Source: Blasia pusilla (Eukaryota > Marchantiophyta > Marchantiopsida > Blasiales). Taken from it: DNA of 64,000 nucleotides. Position 1 is the stretch's first letter; the number at the start of each line of letters is the position of its first letter. The stretch lies in NCBI GenBank assembly GCA_050084515.1, contig CM114271.1:50530001-50594000 (forward strand), given 5' to 3'. Position numbers and translations under genes: made by a program. The notes below the pieces were generated by a model. That model searched no databases. It was not told the origin of the DNA and saw only the letters and a list, made by a program, of their open reading frames with translations. Below are positions 35,101 to 46,905 of this stretch, one piece after another.

Positions 35101-38100
35101 AAACTAGAAGATTCGCCAACATGCTTCTAAAGAAGAAACGTACCTTCATACCATATAATCTAAATATTGTTAGAGTCCCACATAATATCATAGAAAAAAA
35201 TAGGGAGATCTTGAAAGATAGAAGGGATCGAAATACCTTGCATCAAGATATAATGATGTCTCATCAATAGTATCCTCTCCTGATATAGTATTTGCCAAGG
35301 TATATGATATGGCATTAGGTCCTTTGTACACATACTTATAAAAGTACTTTTTCGCCAAGATGCTATTTTTTTATCTCCAGATTGATATGACAATCAAATA
35401 AAGTACATAACATTGATTGTATGGAACGCCTAACGATTATCGAAGTCATGATTTGACTTATTAATCAATTTGCCATTATCACGCCTGCATAAACACATAT
35501 AGAAGCGTGTTAATAGTTGGGAAAAATAGATAGCACACTAATAGAAGAGCATTAAATGAAAAAATAAACAACAAAACCAATGAATTGCCTTTTATAAATA
35601 GGATATCCATCCTCATTCTCCATTTTCATCGATGTAAAGAGCATTGATATCCATTGGAACATTTTTTTGTCGTTTTATCCGCAACGCGCTTGGATGTGCT
35701 ACTCCACACGGACCATGAATCATACAATTTCTTACAGTAGAATGTAGCCTAGGATGAGTCATGGGATTCGGAATCTCAGCAGATATAATATCGTCAAGAG
35801 TAGAGGTTGTCCTTGGCTTCTCCTCGGAAGCAAGAATAATTAGGATATGCACATGTGGTAGCCCCGTCTCTTTTGGAACTCGACTACATGAATGCATCCT
35901 ACCACTCGATCCAAAATATGCTTATCCAATAAAAGTCTCAACAACTCCATCTTCTTTTGTTGGAAAACACGTATAACCAGGTCATAACAATCAGACCTTG
36001 ATTGCCCATGCAGTAGAGCAAAAGTAATCTCTCGCCATTTAGGATTGCAAGTCATAGTCAAAAAGTAGTCAGGCTTCCCAAAATGTCTCACAATGGCCAT
36101 AGCATCATGGTACAATTAATGCATGTGATGGGGTCCTCCTATGAAAGATGAAGGTAAGATAATACGTCTCCCTATGCCTTCATCGTTCACATCATGCCAA
36201 GTCATAGCATCTCTGACACCTTGGTATGAATCAGCTCTCAACTCTTTTTGATGCTATCGTATCCAAGTTGGCTGTTGCATTTCAATAGTCGCATACATAT
36301 CCATCATATATTCTTGAGTAAGACAACCAAATCTCAACAACTTATTATTATCCATAGCGTTAGCTCGCACTTGAAGTCTGATTAAAGCAAATTGTAAAGT
36401 TTTAATGGTCTTTGAACTTGCCTCATGAATGGTAACCTCACCTTGAATTCGCCTTTGTACAATATCATCTCCATCCTCGTCCATTATAGCATCCCCTCTT
36501 AACAGCAGATCATCTCTATGATCATGTTGCACTTGCAAAGGTATCCCACGATGCCAACCTGCTTCACCATAAACAAAAGGAAAAACAAAGTGCAATGGGA
36601 TATAGGCTTCATTCAAGTCTGACACACGACGAATCCCTCCTCCTTGTAAGCGAACAATAATATCACGTCCTTCTAGTGGCTCACTCCAATCTCTGGGCAA
36701 GATAGCTGCAATCTATGAAGCAACAATCAAGGTGTATCATTTTGTATCGAGACCTTGCTTACTACCCTTAAGAACAATATGAAAGTCAGAATGACATGGA
36801 TCAATTTCCACATGTAAAAAAAATCCACATATTTATTATGGGCATGTAACATATCTTGTAATCCCCTTAAGATCTCTGGACTCAATTGATCTTGATAATC
36901 TCCACTCATAATCCTTCTTCTATGCTCCATCTGATGCTCATCATCATGAATATAAATTTGCGCGAATTGTGAAGGAGCACCACTTTCAGCATGAAGAGGT
37001 CCTATAGAATGATAAACACCAGCTTGTGAATCCTGAAGTTTCCTGTACCACCTCGTTACTCTATCACATGTGCCCCAGTAGATGCCAATTGAAGAGCACT
37101 ATTATAGGCAAGTTCATTACGCAAAAAATGAAGACTATTTGAACTCATACCAAAAAGTAATTCTACTAGTATAAAAGATGAAGCTGTCAAATATGGTAAT
37201 TGAATCTTACCATGCCCACAACACATACTAAAAGGCAAGCTTATAAACCTAGTATACTTCGCTCTCTCACACTTCCAATGTAGAGCATTGCAAGTCGGAC
37301 AAACGACATTGTAAGTCCAACACTAAAACGACTATCATACTATCAATACAATCTCCCAACCTAAGATTTTGAATGTGCTTCCCTTCAAAGTTAGGAATAC
37401 GTGCAATATTGAGCAAATTTTTCAAGTTCAAAATCCTTCTAGATCCCATATTTGGAATCGAGGCATGTACATTATCTTCATTTTCTTCCATATGGCCTTC
37501 ACGATTGGCCACATTGGCATCGCTCATATGAACGGATCGCCAACATGTGCAATCTCATGTACTTCTTCCAAATGTGATCCCATATTTGGAATCGAGGCAT
37601 GTACATTGTCTTCATTCACTTCCATATGGCCTTCACAATTAGGTTTATTGGCATTACTCCTTATCAACCGATCGCCGACATATGCAATCTCATGTACTTC
37701 ATCCAAATGAGCATGTCTTCTTCTTTGGCCCTCACTGAGCAACTTGAAGCATGCGAGATAATCGTAGAGGATTGGTAGGAACTGGAAGACTGCAAGCATA
37801 GGTTAAGAAATTAATATATATGATTATAATAAGAAAAAATATACATACAAACATATCTATATTAAATTTGAGTATATAGTTTTGAAATATACATTGGAGA
37901 TGGTAAGACCACAATCCTAGAGCTTGGAATAGCTTCAACTTCATGATGTACCATAATTAGCCTACAAAAAATTTTGTTATTAGAAATCATTCATAAAAAT
38001 TTAAGACAAGTAGAAAGCATCAATAATAAAAGTATGTAAAGCATATCTTATATTAGCTTGAGTATGAAAGTCATTAGTAGTTATAGCCTTGACTTCCTCT

Positions 38101-39028
38101 CTAGGAAGAAGATTCACAAACAATTGATAAACATTCGCTTGGGCCAAATTATTATGCCTTCTTCTCTGGACTTGTGCTCATGCAATTTGAAACATAGCAT
38201 GTAATTCCCGAGGGTTGGACGGAAGGGGAAGAATGAGAAAAAAATATTAATAAAATAAAATCATAATAATTAAATTAAAAATCAACTTAAAAAAACCAAT
38301 CAAAAATAAGAAATTAATGAGTGGATGAAACATACATTGAGACGATGTAGTGTCTATTGAAGCATGAAGATTTCCATCGGTAGGTGTTGCCACCCACCAG
38401 GACAAAGAATAAAAAAGTTCATAATAGGGAAAAGAATTCTAACTATAACTATAATAACCGGTAGAAATGTTATACATAAATAAATAACTTCTAGTATTTG
38501 CGTTGGTGAGCCATCGATAATGGGTGGTTGTAATTCTTCCATCGGAGGAACATTCACAACAACTTCCATAGATCTCAATTAAACTAATTTAGCATGTCTT
38601 CGCTTTTGTCCTTGAGCTCTCACAATTTGGTGTACATCATGTAGCCATTTCAGGTTCGATGGATTTGGAAGTCTACATCACAAGCTTGGAAGATATTAAA
38701 GTCACACAACAAATCTATAGTGTGCACATATGGTTACGATATCATTCTATAATCATAATGCTAAGTATCTTTACATTGGAGATGACAAAGTCGTGGAATG
38801 AGTTACAAATTGCATATCTTGAAGCGCCCTTCTGTTTCTTTGAGAAGCAACCCTTCTAGCCTTCTTATATGCAAGATTCTCTATTTCCTCCAAAATCCTT
38901 ATAGAAGATGGAGGACTACATGAAATGTGGTGATCATGTTCCACATTAGGTAAAGAGACTACATTGATGATGTCTTCGAATGGTCTTTTTTCATTTCGCC
39001 TCGATGGTTCCTCTTGAGATTCATGCAT
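32164..39028 (-). pseudogene. Helitron Rep-helicase (RepHel), multi-exon, decayed
   Basis: Minus-strand pieces in order: start ATG 39028 (MHESQEEPSRRNEKRP); zinc-finger region ending CCGHGKIQLPYL near 37.2 kb; Helitron-like N domain (RDIIVRLQGGGIRRVSDLNE, 36700-36254); Rep endonuclease with the HUH motif GLPHVHILI (about 35840-35864) and the two-tyrosine motif KKYFYKYVYKG (about 35319-35352); then PIF1-type helicase with Walker A GPGGRGKT (33810-33833, usually T in place of R), Walker B WDEAPM, DGDFQQLLP, and the C-terminal LAFAMTINKSQNQT and HVALSRV, ending at 32164. Three GT-AG introns remain readable: 33651-33530, 33205-33106 and 32824-32721. Two adjacent stops (TAA TGA) replace the Ser-Arg expected after GGRIAH, and there are frameshifts near 33430 and 32460. 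The 5' TC end is not found, probably lost at the copia insertion at 39083. Confidence 0.9.
37442..37710 (-). repeat. 134-bp tandem duplication in the Helitron N-terminal coding region
   Basis: The unit containing GATCCCATATTTGGAATCG starts at 37442 and again at 37576. Translated on the minus strand, each copy gives EDNVHASIPNMGS and EVHEIA(H/Y)VGD. The period is not a multiple of three, so the second copy is read in another frame. Confidence 0.85.
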
Positions 39029-39082
39029 CTTGTGACAATATCAACCATCCAGCCAAAATATGTATTGTCAATATATAAAAAA

Positions 39083-39524
39083 TGTGAGAAAAGCAGAAAG
39101 TGACTAAATCACTGAAATCTTTACAAAACTTAGAGATACAAAGTGGCCTAGTCCGTTCGTGCGCTCACAGAAGAGCTTCGATGGAACCTGAACTGGGAGA
39201 TAACTCGACATACGAGAATGCGCTACCGCTGCGGCTCCCGACTATTTGACTACTCGGGAAAACTAGGGTTTTTACCTATTTTTCTTCATTTCTATTAATA
39301 GAAAAAATTTGCATCAGGGTGCCCTATATTGCATCAGGGTGCCCCGCACCCTGATGCAATATAGGGTTAGATAAACCTAGTAATGCTACTCCGTAAACCA
39401 CCTACCTCATATTACTGTGACTCCTCCGACGTTTAAGCCGGAACCATCGATCTAGGCTTCTCCTCATACAAGGGGGCCGATCAAATCAATGGTGCTTAGA
39501 GGAGTGGATGTTGAGAATCCAATA
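39083..39524 (-). repeat. Copia-1 3' LTR, 442 bp
   Basis: On the plus strand it runs from TGTGAGAAAA to GAATCCAATA. On the minus strand the LTR therefore starts TA and ends CA, not TG...CA. It contains an inverted repeat around GCATCAGGGTGCCCCGCACC. Confidence 0.85.
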
Positions 39525-39699
39525 CCCCCTCAATATCCATTCTCATGTGGACTCTGTCTTGACCTATGCCAAGATCCTTGGATGTCGGTGAAGCCTGATC
39601 TCCGCTCAAGGATTTCGTGAAGATGTCTCGCACGGTTATCCTCTGTTGGACAATAGACTAACTTCAAAACTCTCTCTCGATCAATTCACGAAAAAAATG

Positions 39700-42600
39700 G
39701 TATCGATCTCTATGTGCTTCAGACGAGCATGAAACACACGATTATGTGCTATGGCAATGCAACTCGATTGTCACACCACATTCAAGAGAGCACTTTTCGA
39801 TGCTTCTCCTATGTCCTCCAAGATCCATTCAACCATACCGCTTCATAAGAAGCATAACAAGCCGCCTTGTACTCGCCTCGGTAGAAGAAAGAGCCATCAG
39901 AGGTTGCTTCTTGCCGACCCATGACACCACACCGATCCTACCAAGAAGCAATAACTAAACCGATCTTCTAGAATCTGAATCTCACCCTCCGCCAACTGAG
40001 TCACAAAACACGTCATTTCCGTCCCTCGCTCCATAGGTGATGCCGCACTCGATAGTGCCTTTGATGTACTTCAACACACGCATCCTCGCCTTCCAATGGT
40101 TCTCACGAGGCTTAGTTGAGAACCTACTCAATACTCCCCCAATGAAGCTAATGTCCTGGCTCAGTCTCTTGTTACACAAAAATATCAAAGCGCCTACAAG
40201 CTTTCAGACAACTTTTCATCTACCAATGGTGAAACATCCTCCATCGAGTTTCAACTCTACCTCCATTGGCGAGACCACTTTGCCTTACACTTGGTCATCC
40301 CGAATGCCTTCAAGATTTCTCTAGCATACTTCACCGAGAGAGAAAATAGAATCTGATTGTTGCCAAATTTCGATCCTATAAAGTAGTGAGTAAGACCTAA
40401 ATCTGACATTTCAAACTCAGATTCCAACACTCCCTTCATTTCCTCTATTTTCTTATTGTGGTTTCTGTGATGATCGGATCATCCACATACAAGACTATCA
40501 ACATATACATCCCATCTTCGCAAAACACATACAAATTTGCTTCTGAAGGACTCTTCATGAGACCCTTCTCTCGAAAGAATGTATCATTCGTTGATACCAT
40601 ACCCTTGGGGCTTGCTTCAACCCATACAATGCTCGATGAAGTAAATAAACTTTCTCTGATCCGGTGTCTCAAAACCTGGTGGTTGAGAAACATATACCTC
40701 CTCCTTGAGACTCCTGCCGTTGAAAAGCATACTTCACATCGACAGATACACAGCCAACGTCTTGTTCTCGCAACCGCTAGAACAATTCGAATGGTTGTCA
40801 TCCTTGCAATGGGAGCAAAAGTCTCATAGTAGTCAAAGCCTTCGATTTTTTAGCATCCTTGTGCGACCAACCTCGCTTTGAATTTATCCAATGTATTGTC
40901 CGACTTGTACTTGGTCTTGTATACCCACTTGGTGCGATTATCTTCTGCCCTCTCGGCTTTTCAACCAAAGTCCAAGTTTCATTTCTCTGAATAGCGTCCA
41001 TCTCCGTGCATGGCCTCTCTCCATTGAGGATGAGCCAAGGCCTCATCCAAGCATGATGGCTCTTCCACCTTCAAGACCTCTGTCATCGGGCCATGTTGAC
41101 GAGATGTGCGGAAGCTCTATTTCGCTCCTCTAGTCTCTTGGATCTCCTTGATATGTAACAACTTCATCGATTCTTTGGTGGATCCTTACCATCCAAGAGC
41201 CGCTTTATCCACTTAGGTATGACGACCGTAGTGGAAGAAGAGTTGCTCTTTGTAATCATCACCAAAATCTTCTTCTTGATGATCGGTGTAAACATCCGTG
41301 CGGGTGTGCTCGTGGGTTATCTCTTTGTTTGATGATAATGTGATGGACCACCGATATCCGCTACTTGACGAGGCTGTTTCTGGAACACCACGTCACGACT
41401 CATAAGCATCTTCTTTTCCCGAGGACACCAAAGGCGATAAGCTTTAGACTCATCATTGTATCCCATAAAGATGCACTTCCCTGCTCTTGACTTCAACTTG
41501 GTCCTCGATGCTTCAGGAATATGTACAAAACACTCACTACCAAAGTCCTGAAATGTTGGATTGATGGTACCTTACCCGAGTATGATTGATGAGGAGTCAT
41601 GCCTTGCATCGACTTGGTAGCACTTCTATTTAGAATGTATAGGGCAAGATAATAGCTTCACCCAAAAGCCTTCACAAACCTTTGCTTTCATCATACATCT
41701 TGCCATCTCCACCACATGCACGATTTTGACGCTCAACAACTCCATTTTGTTGTGGTGTATGTGCCGTGGTTAATCGTCGCTTGATTCCATGCTCTCCCAA
41801 ATATTTGTTGAATTTGCTGATAAGAATTCTCCTCCTCGATCGGTCTTGAAGCTTTTGTACCTTCTTTCTGTCTCATTCTCAACCAGCTTGTGCCATACTT
41901 TAAATTTTCCAAAAGCACTTGCCTTATCACGAAGGAAATACACCCACATCTTCCTACTATAATCGTTTCGACAACTAAAAGAAGTAGGAAGAACCACCTA
42001 ATGCCACTGTTCTCATTTTACCACAGAGGTCAAAGATGTCGTAACTCTAGAGGAGCCTTTGCCGTATTTTGGACTCTTGTGTAAATGGTTGTCGGTGTTG
42101 CTTGCCCATCATACAAGCTTCACAAGTATCCGACACTCCATAAATTGTTGGTAAATTAGCAACCATGCCAGATTTCTGCATCGACTTAGTAAGGGAAAGC
42201 TTAGGTGACCAAATCTTTCATGCCACAACTTATTGCTACTAAGATCTCAGACCTACACTTGTCGTGAAAGCATACAACTCGTAGATATTTCCACGTCGTA
42301 TACCTTCACCCACTTCTTTCCCATTGGCATCCTTAATGATTGCTCCAGTTTTCTTGAAACGAACTTCTAGGTCACGATCACATAATACGCCATTGAAATC
42401 AAATTTCGCTTCAACTCGGGCACGCATGTAAAGACATCAGTTAACTTCTTTTCATCTCCTTTTGTGAGACTAAAGAAATTGTGCCTTTCCTTCTACAGGG
42501 CACTTTGCATTATTCCCAACAAGAATAACGATGGGCTCTTGTAGAGGTCAGAAGGAGCTATACCAATCCTTATGATTGGTCATATGCCTAGATGCTCCAC

Positions 42601-43540
42601 TATCGAGCACCCATGCATCTTCACTCTTTGTCTTAGTGGTATGTTCTCGCCTATGTGCGTAACTCTTCTATTGCTACCCAAGCATCTACTTCATGTTCTC
42701 CCAGTTCTCTGAAATTTCGGACTTCTTCTTAGGTCTTAAACAACCGTTCTTCTCATCCCGACTTCTCTTCCTACAATCTTTGATAAGATGACCTAGCTTA
42801 CCACAATAAAAGCATTTGAAGGCTTTTCTTGAAATTTCTTCTTGACATTTGAATCTGTAATCCTGATTTCTACCTCTCTATCGTTTGTGATAAATGTTGC
42901 GTCACTTCCCTCTCTTGCTTTGAAGCGCATTTCCTCTTCTACCAACATTGCACTAAATTGTTCAAAAATAAGCGGCGTGGGTCTTACTTGAGTATTCGGT
43001 CTGGTGACAAACCATCATACCTTTGAGGCAAAATCCTCATGCACCGGGCGTGCCAAATCTTCGCTAGACTTTGAAATTCCCACGGACGCCATCGATCTTG
43101 AAGATTCTTGATCCTTGTCAAAATTGCTCGCGCTTCTTCTTCTGAAAATTTCTGACGTAGTGATTCTCCAGATTTTGAATCCGAGTCTCATTCCTCGTTT
43201 CATACCGATTCTTGAAATGTTCCACGCCTTAGCAAAGAAGTGGTTGTATGTTGAATGAGAGTCATGACAGATCGATTACATTCGTGACAATCGCATATAG
43301 AGCATCAGCGTTTGGCGTCTCCATGCCAATAATACAACAGATCGATATCCCGGATGAAGATGAACTTGCGTAACTCAAACTAGCTTGTAGATTTGAATCG
43401 ACCCCGTGGCCGCTTTCCCGGATCTCAAATGATTCGAGAACAGTTCTCATTTTGAACTTCCACAACGTATAGTTAGACCCATCTAACTTCCCTTCACCCA
43501 GCGGAGGAGGGCGAGCACGAACTGACGAAGAAGTAGGCAT
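39700..43540 (-). pseudogene. Copia-1 Gag-Pol, decayed
   Basis: From 43540 downward: Gag start MPTSSSVRARPPP then KLDGSNYTLWKFKMR; intact zinc knuckle CFYCGKLGHLIKDC at 42814-42773; protease DSGAS at 42604-42590; integrase segments with DYSRKMWVYFLRDKASAF and TDRGGEFLS (41997-41770); RT with WTLVEKPRGQKIIAPSG near 40.95 kb and an intact YVDD at 40489-40478; RNase H with KARMRVLKYIKGTIECGITYG near 40.1 kb and HARLKHIEI near 39.7 kb. Several frameshifts and stops break it into frames of 60-120 codons. Gag encapsidates the RNA and Pol copies and integrates it. Catalytic motifs are better preserved than in copia-2, but the frame is not. Confidence 0.85.
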
Positions 43541-43613
43541 CTCTCAAGATTTTGTGCAAACACACTATATCGCCAGATACAAAATCTTGGAAAAACCTAC
43601 TACTCTAATACCA

Positions 43614-43841
43614 TGTGAGAAAAGGTAAAGTGACTAAATCACTGAAATCTTTACAAAACTTAGAGATACAAAGTGGCCTAGTCCGTCCGTGCGCTCACAG
43701 AAGAGCTTGATGGAACTCGAATCGAGATAACTCGACATACGAGAATGCGCCATCACGCGGCTCCGACTATTTGACTACTCGGGAAAACTAGGGTTTTTAC
43801 CTATTTTTCTTCGTTTCTATTAATAGAAAAAATTTGCATCA
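43614..43841 (-). repeat. Copia-1 5' LTR, truncated
   Basis: Matches the first 230 bp or so of the LTRs at 39083 and 44824 (plus-strand reading), then breaks off at GCATCA into unrelated sequence. About half of the LTR and the right target site were deleted. Confidence 0.85.
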
Positions 43842-43925
43842 GCTTCTCCCTCACCACTTTCCTAATAAAAGAACATGGTGTGGAAGCATATCTCCATTTG
43901 CTAATTAGTCATGACTAGTAAAAAC

Positions 43926-44255
43926 AAGGTTCACTTAAAATGGATGTGTTCTTTTGTACTTGGTCGCAGATCCAGGGGCTACGAGGGCTTTCTACTTCTC
44001 TTGTGAGTCCGTCGCTGCCGCACCGGCCCACGACGGTTCACACTAGCCGTGAATTGGCCCATAGTAGACCCATAGAAGGCGTGCCTTAGACCGGCAAGAA
44101 CAAGCATGTGGTTGGATCTGCATTTAGCTGGTCAAGCCATGAGTCGATGTTGTGGAGCTTGGTGCATGCTATGGGTGCTCGAGCCCCACATCCACATATC
44201 CATCCCTAGGACGGACATAAGTCCGTAGACACGATTTTTTTTTTTGTGCAACCTT
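43926..44255 (-). mobile_element. MITE-like element, GGTTGCA family
   Basis: The right end, read on the minus strand, is AAGGTTGCAC, a T-tract complement, then TCGTGTCTACGGACTTA, matching 27670. The left end, AAGGTTCACTTAAAATGGAT, is an imperfect inverted copy. The centre has GGCCCA/GGGCC-type words as in 45293-45782. Confidence 0.4.
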
Positions 44256-44823
44256 CGTAAAAAAGGCGGTAATTGGACATATTAAAATAAGTGCTTGACC
44301 TTGCATGGTAGAAAAATGAGTGCTTGACCTTGCATGGTGATGAGAGTCATGCCTCAATGTCTGCTAAAGGATACTAGCCAAGTCTCATCGAGAAATACTA
44401 CTATAAGTTAAAATAGGGTCACCACTAAAAACAATTGAAACTTTTGTAAGAAAGTATTCTCCCACGTTCCACTCACTACTCAAATCACATGCCATTAAAA
44501 AAAATTATTGGCATAATTCTCCTTAATAAGAAGACCAGTTGGTTGATCACTAAAGCTTGAGAACCATGACTTTGAATCCAACTATGAAACTTCAAATCCA
44601 ACCATAAAACTCGCACGAAAATCTACAATCTCAAAGGGCTTATTTCTCTCTTGTTCAAATTTGAACAACATTCATTCTAAGAACTGATTGAGGAAATAAG
44701 ATTGTATTCTCGAGTCTCCAAAATCTTCAAGATGAGAGCAATTTCTTCCTTCAAACTCCTCATTACACTTTTGAAAGAACACAAATCTTCTCAGACTTCC
44801 AATGTTTCCTTAATCTTCTAATT

Positions 44824-45286
44824 TGTGAGAAAGCAGTAAAGTGACTAAATCAACAAATCTTTACAAAACTTAGAGATACAAAGTGGCCTAGTCCGTCCGT
44901 GCGCTCACAGAAGAGCTTCGATGGAACCTGAACTGGGAGATAACTCGATATACGAGAATGCGCTACCGCTGCGGCTCCCGACTATTTGACTACTCGGGAA
45001 AACTAGGGTTTTTACCTATTTTTCTTCGTTTCTATTAATAGAAAAAATTTGCCGAGGGCTGCGCCCCCGGACCCTATATTTAACCCTATATTGCATCAGG
45101 GTGCCCCACACCCTGATGCGATATAGGGTTAGATAAACCTAGTAACGCTACTCCGTAAACCACCTACGTCATATTACTATGACTCCTTCGACGTCTAAGT
45201 CGGAACCATCGATCTAGGCTTCTCCTCACACAAGGGGGCCGATCAAATCAATGGTGCTCAGAGGAGTGGATGTTGAGAATCCAATA
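44824..45286 (-). mobile_element. Solo LTR of the copia-1 family, with 5-bp target duplication
   Basis: A 463-bp LTR, TGTGAG...CAATA, flanked by TAATT at 44819-44823 and 45287-45291. No internal sequence adjoins it, so it arose by recombination between the LTRs of a separate insertion. It carries a short extra segment (CGAGGGCTGCGCCCCCGG) absent from the 39083 copy. The duplication fixes the LTR ends. Confidence 0.92.
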
Positions 45287-45292
45287 TAATTA

Positions 45293-45782
45293 TGGTTGCA
45301 CAAATATGGACATGTATGTCCATTGGATGGACATGCCCACGAGGTCACCCGCCCGGGTTTTCTTGGTATCCTAGTGGCCCGCACAGGCTTGAGACGTGCG
45401 AACAGATGGGGGCTCACATTAAGGGAGGTGCATAGGAATTGGCCCACGCATACCTCGCACTAGCCCACTCTAAGCCCACATTGGCCCGTGGCTGGCTCTT
45501 GTAGGGCAGGCTGCGGTCTCGAGATTGCCCTCCATGGGACTACCGTGGGCCTATCATGGGCCAATGCGGGCTTAGGGCAGGCTAGTGTGGGCTACAAAAT
45601 GGGCGACTAGTTCTTAGATATGGGGCGGGCTAGCCAAGCTCGGATGTACGTTGCGGGCGGGGCAAGCTTGGAGTGGGCCACGGGTACCCAAACCCGCATG
45701 GACATGTTTATCTTAGGGAAGGACATAACTCTGCAAACATGGACATGATCTCAGAAAAAAACTTTGTCCATGTGCAACCTTT
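45293..45782 (+). mobile_element. MITE-like element, about 490 bp
   Basis: Starts TGGTTGCACAAATATGGACA and ends TTGTCCATGTGCAACCTT, an imperfect terminal inverted repeat. The centre is GGGCC-rich. It matches 46502-46905 in the opposite orientation over most of its length, for example GTTGCGGGCGGGGCAA and CCTAGTGGCCCGC. It begins immediately after the solo-LTR target duplication. No coding capacity. Confidence 0.65.
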
Positions 45783-46409
45783 CTTCTTGCCCTCACAAAT
45801 AGAACTCCCATAAAGCTCGGAAACGTCTTCTCCAACTTTCTACATTAGAATTCTTATACCTCCTTTCACTTCCAAGCTCCTCCCGCGCTCTACGTTTATT
45901 ATTGCGCTATACAAGGTAGCGTTCAAGAAGTGTCTCCTTCTTGGCTTTCCAACATGTCTTCATCTCTCCAAATGCTTCTTAAATTCCCAACCTATCCTTC
46001 ATCTCCCCAAGCGGTTCTCATTTGCGCCTCCAAATATGTTTTCCTCTCCATTTTACTAGTTTCGAATGGTAAAGACGTTTCTATTTATCTTTTTTCAATC
46101 TTAATATCGTGCCAATTTAACTCAAGCTATTACATCGTCTTTCTTTGAGAATTACTCTTACAAGATATTTATCAAGATTCTTTAGCCATTGAGAAGGTAT
46201 CAACGGCATTGTTACTTTTTGGATGGTTGCTCCTTGTGGTTAAACTCCACCTTCTATCTTATTCTTTTTATTAACTTTAGAAGTCTTATTTCTACTTGAC
46301 AAGAGTATAGCCTTCATACCCTTTTTTGTCTAACACTGATAATTTCCAAGATAATTTCCCGTTTAAATTACATGAGGTGCCATCGAGCTTTACTACAAAT
46401 TTCTTAGAA

Positions 46410-46443
46410 GACTTGGAGGCTTAGATTTTTAAGCCTCCAAGTC
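46410..46443. repeat. Perfect 14-bp stem hairpin, 6-nt loop
   Basis: GACTTGGAGGCTTA, loop GATTTT, then its exact reverse complement. It lies in anonymous DNA (45783-46501) between the two MITE copies, with no gene recognised. Confidence 0.8.
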
Positions 46444-46501
46444 TCAATTTAGGTGATAAGGCTTACCTATGGTTTAAATCTTCATCGCCTTGATTAAGCT
46501 T

Positions 46502-46905
46502 AAGGTTGCAAACAAACAAAGTTCATATTTGCAGACTTTTCTTCGTTCCTAAGACAGACATGTCCATGTGATCACAGGATGAAGCGGCCTCCATCTAGGT
46601 TTGCCCCGCCCGCAACGTAGACACGAGCTAAGCCAACCCACATCTAGTCCAACAACCCATTCTTGCCACAGAGTACATAGCATGTTCCTCACTCATACAA
46701 GTTTGCACTCCGAGACCGTGCGGCCAAGTGAGGGCTCATAGCTTGCACATCCATTCAATCCCTGTCTGCTTCCCTTAATCAAAGCCCACACCCGTTTCCA
46801 CGTCTCAAGCCCACGCGGGCCACTAGGGTACCAAAAAAATCCAAGTTGGGGACCCATTGGGCACCGTGCCAGGGATGGACAAGTACATTTTCATGCAAAC
46901 ATGGT
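46502..46905 (-). mobile_element. MITE-like element, inverted relative of 45293-45782
   Basis: The minus-strand reading aligns with 45293-45782: GGTA(C/T)CCTAGTGGCCCGC, GGCTTGAGACGTG, ATTAAGGGA, ACGTTGCGGGCGGGGCAA, and ends at TTTGCAACCTTA. It is about 85 bp shorter. Its other terminus, near 46900, is diverged. Confidence 0.65.

Larger units (their letters stand above)
39083..43841 (-). mobile_element. Ty1/copia element 1 with one full and one truncated LTR
   Basis: Minus-strand element. The 3' LTR (39083-39524) is complete; the 5' LTR (43614-43841) keeps only its PBS-side half and stops at GCATCA, inside a short repeat of the LTR. The primer site TGGTATTAGAGTA (minus strand, 43613-43601) abuts the 5' LTR and matches the initiator tRNA-Met class. 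A polypurine tract, ATTGAGGGGGT (39534-39524 region), precedes the 3' LTR. No target duplication can be read because the right LTR end is lost. It is inserted 55 bp upstream of the Helitron start codon. Confidence 0.85.
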
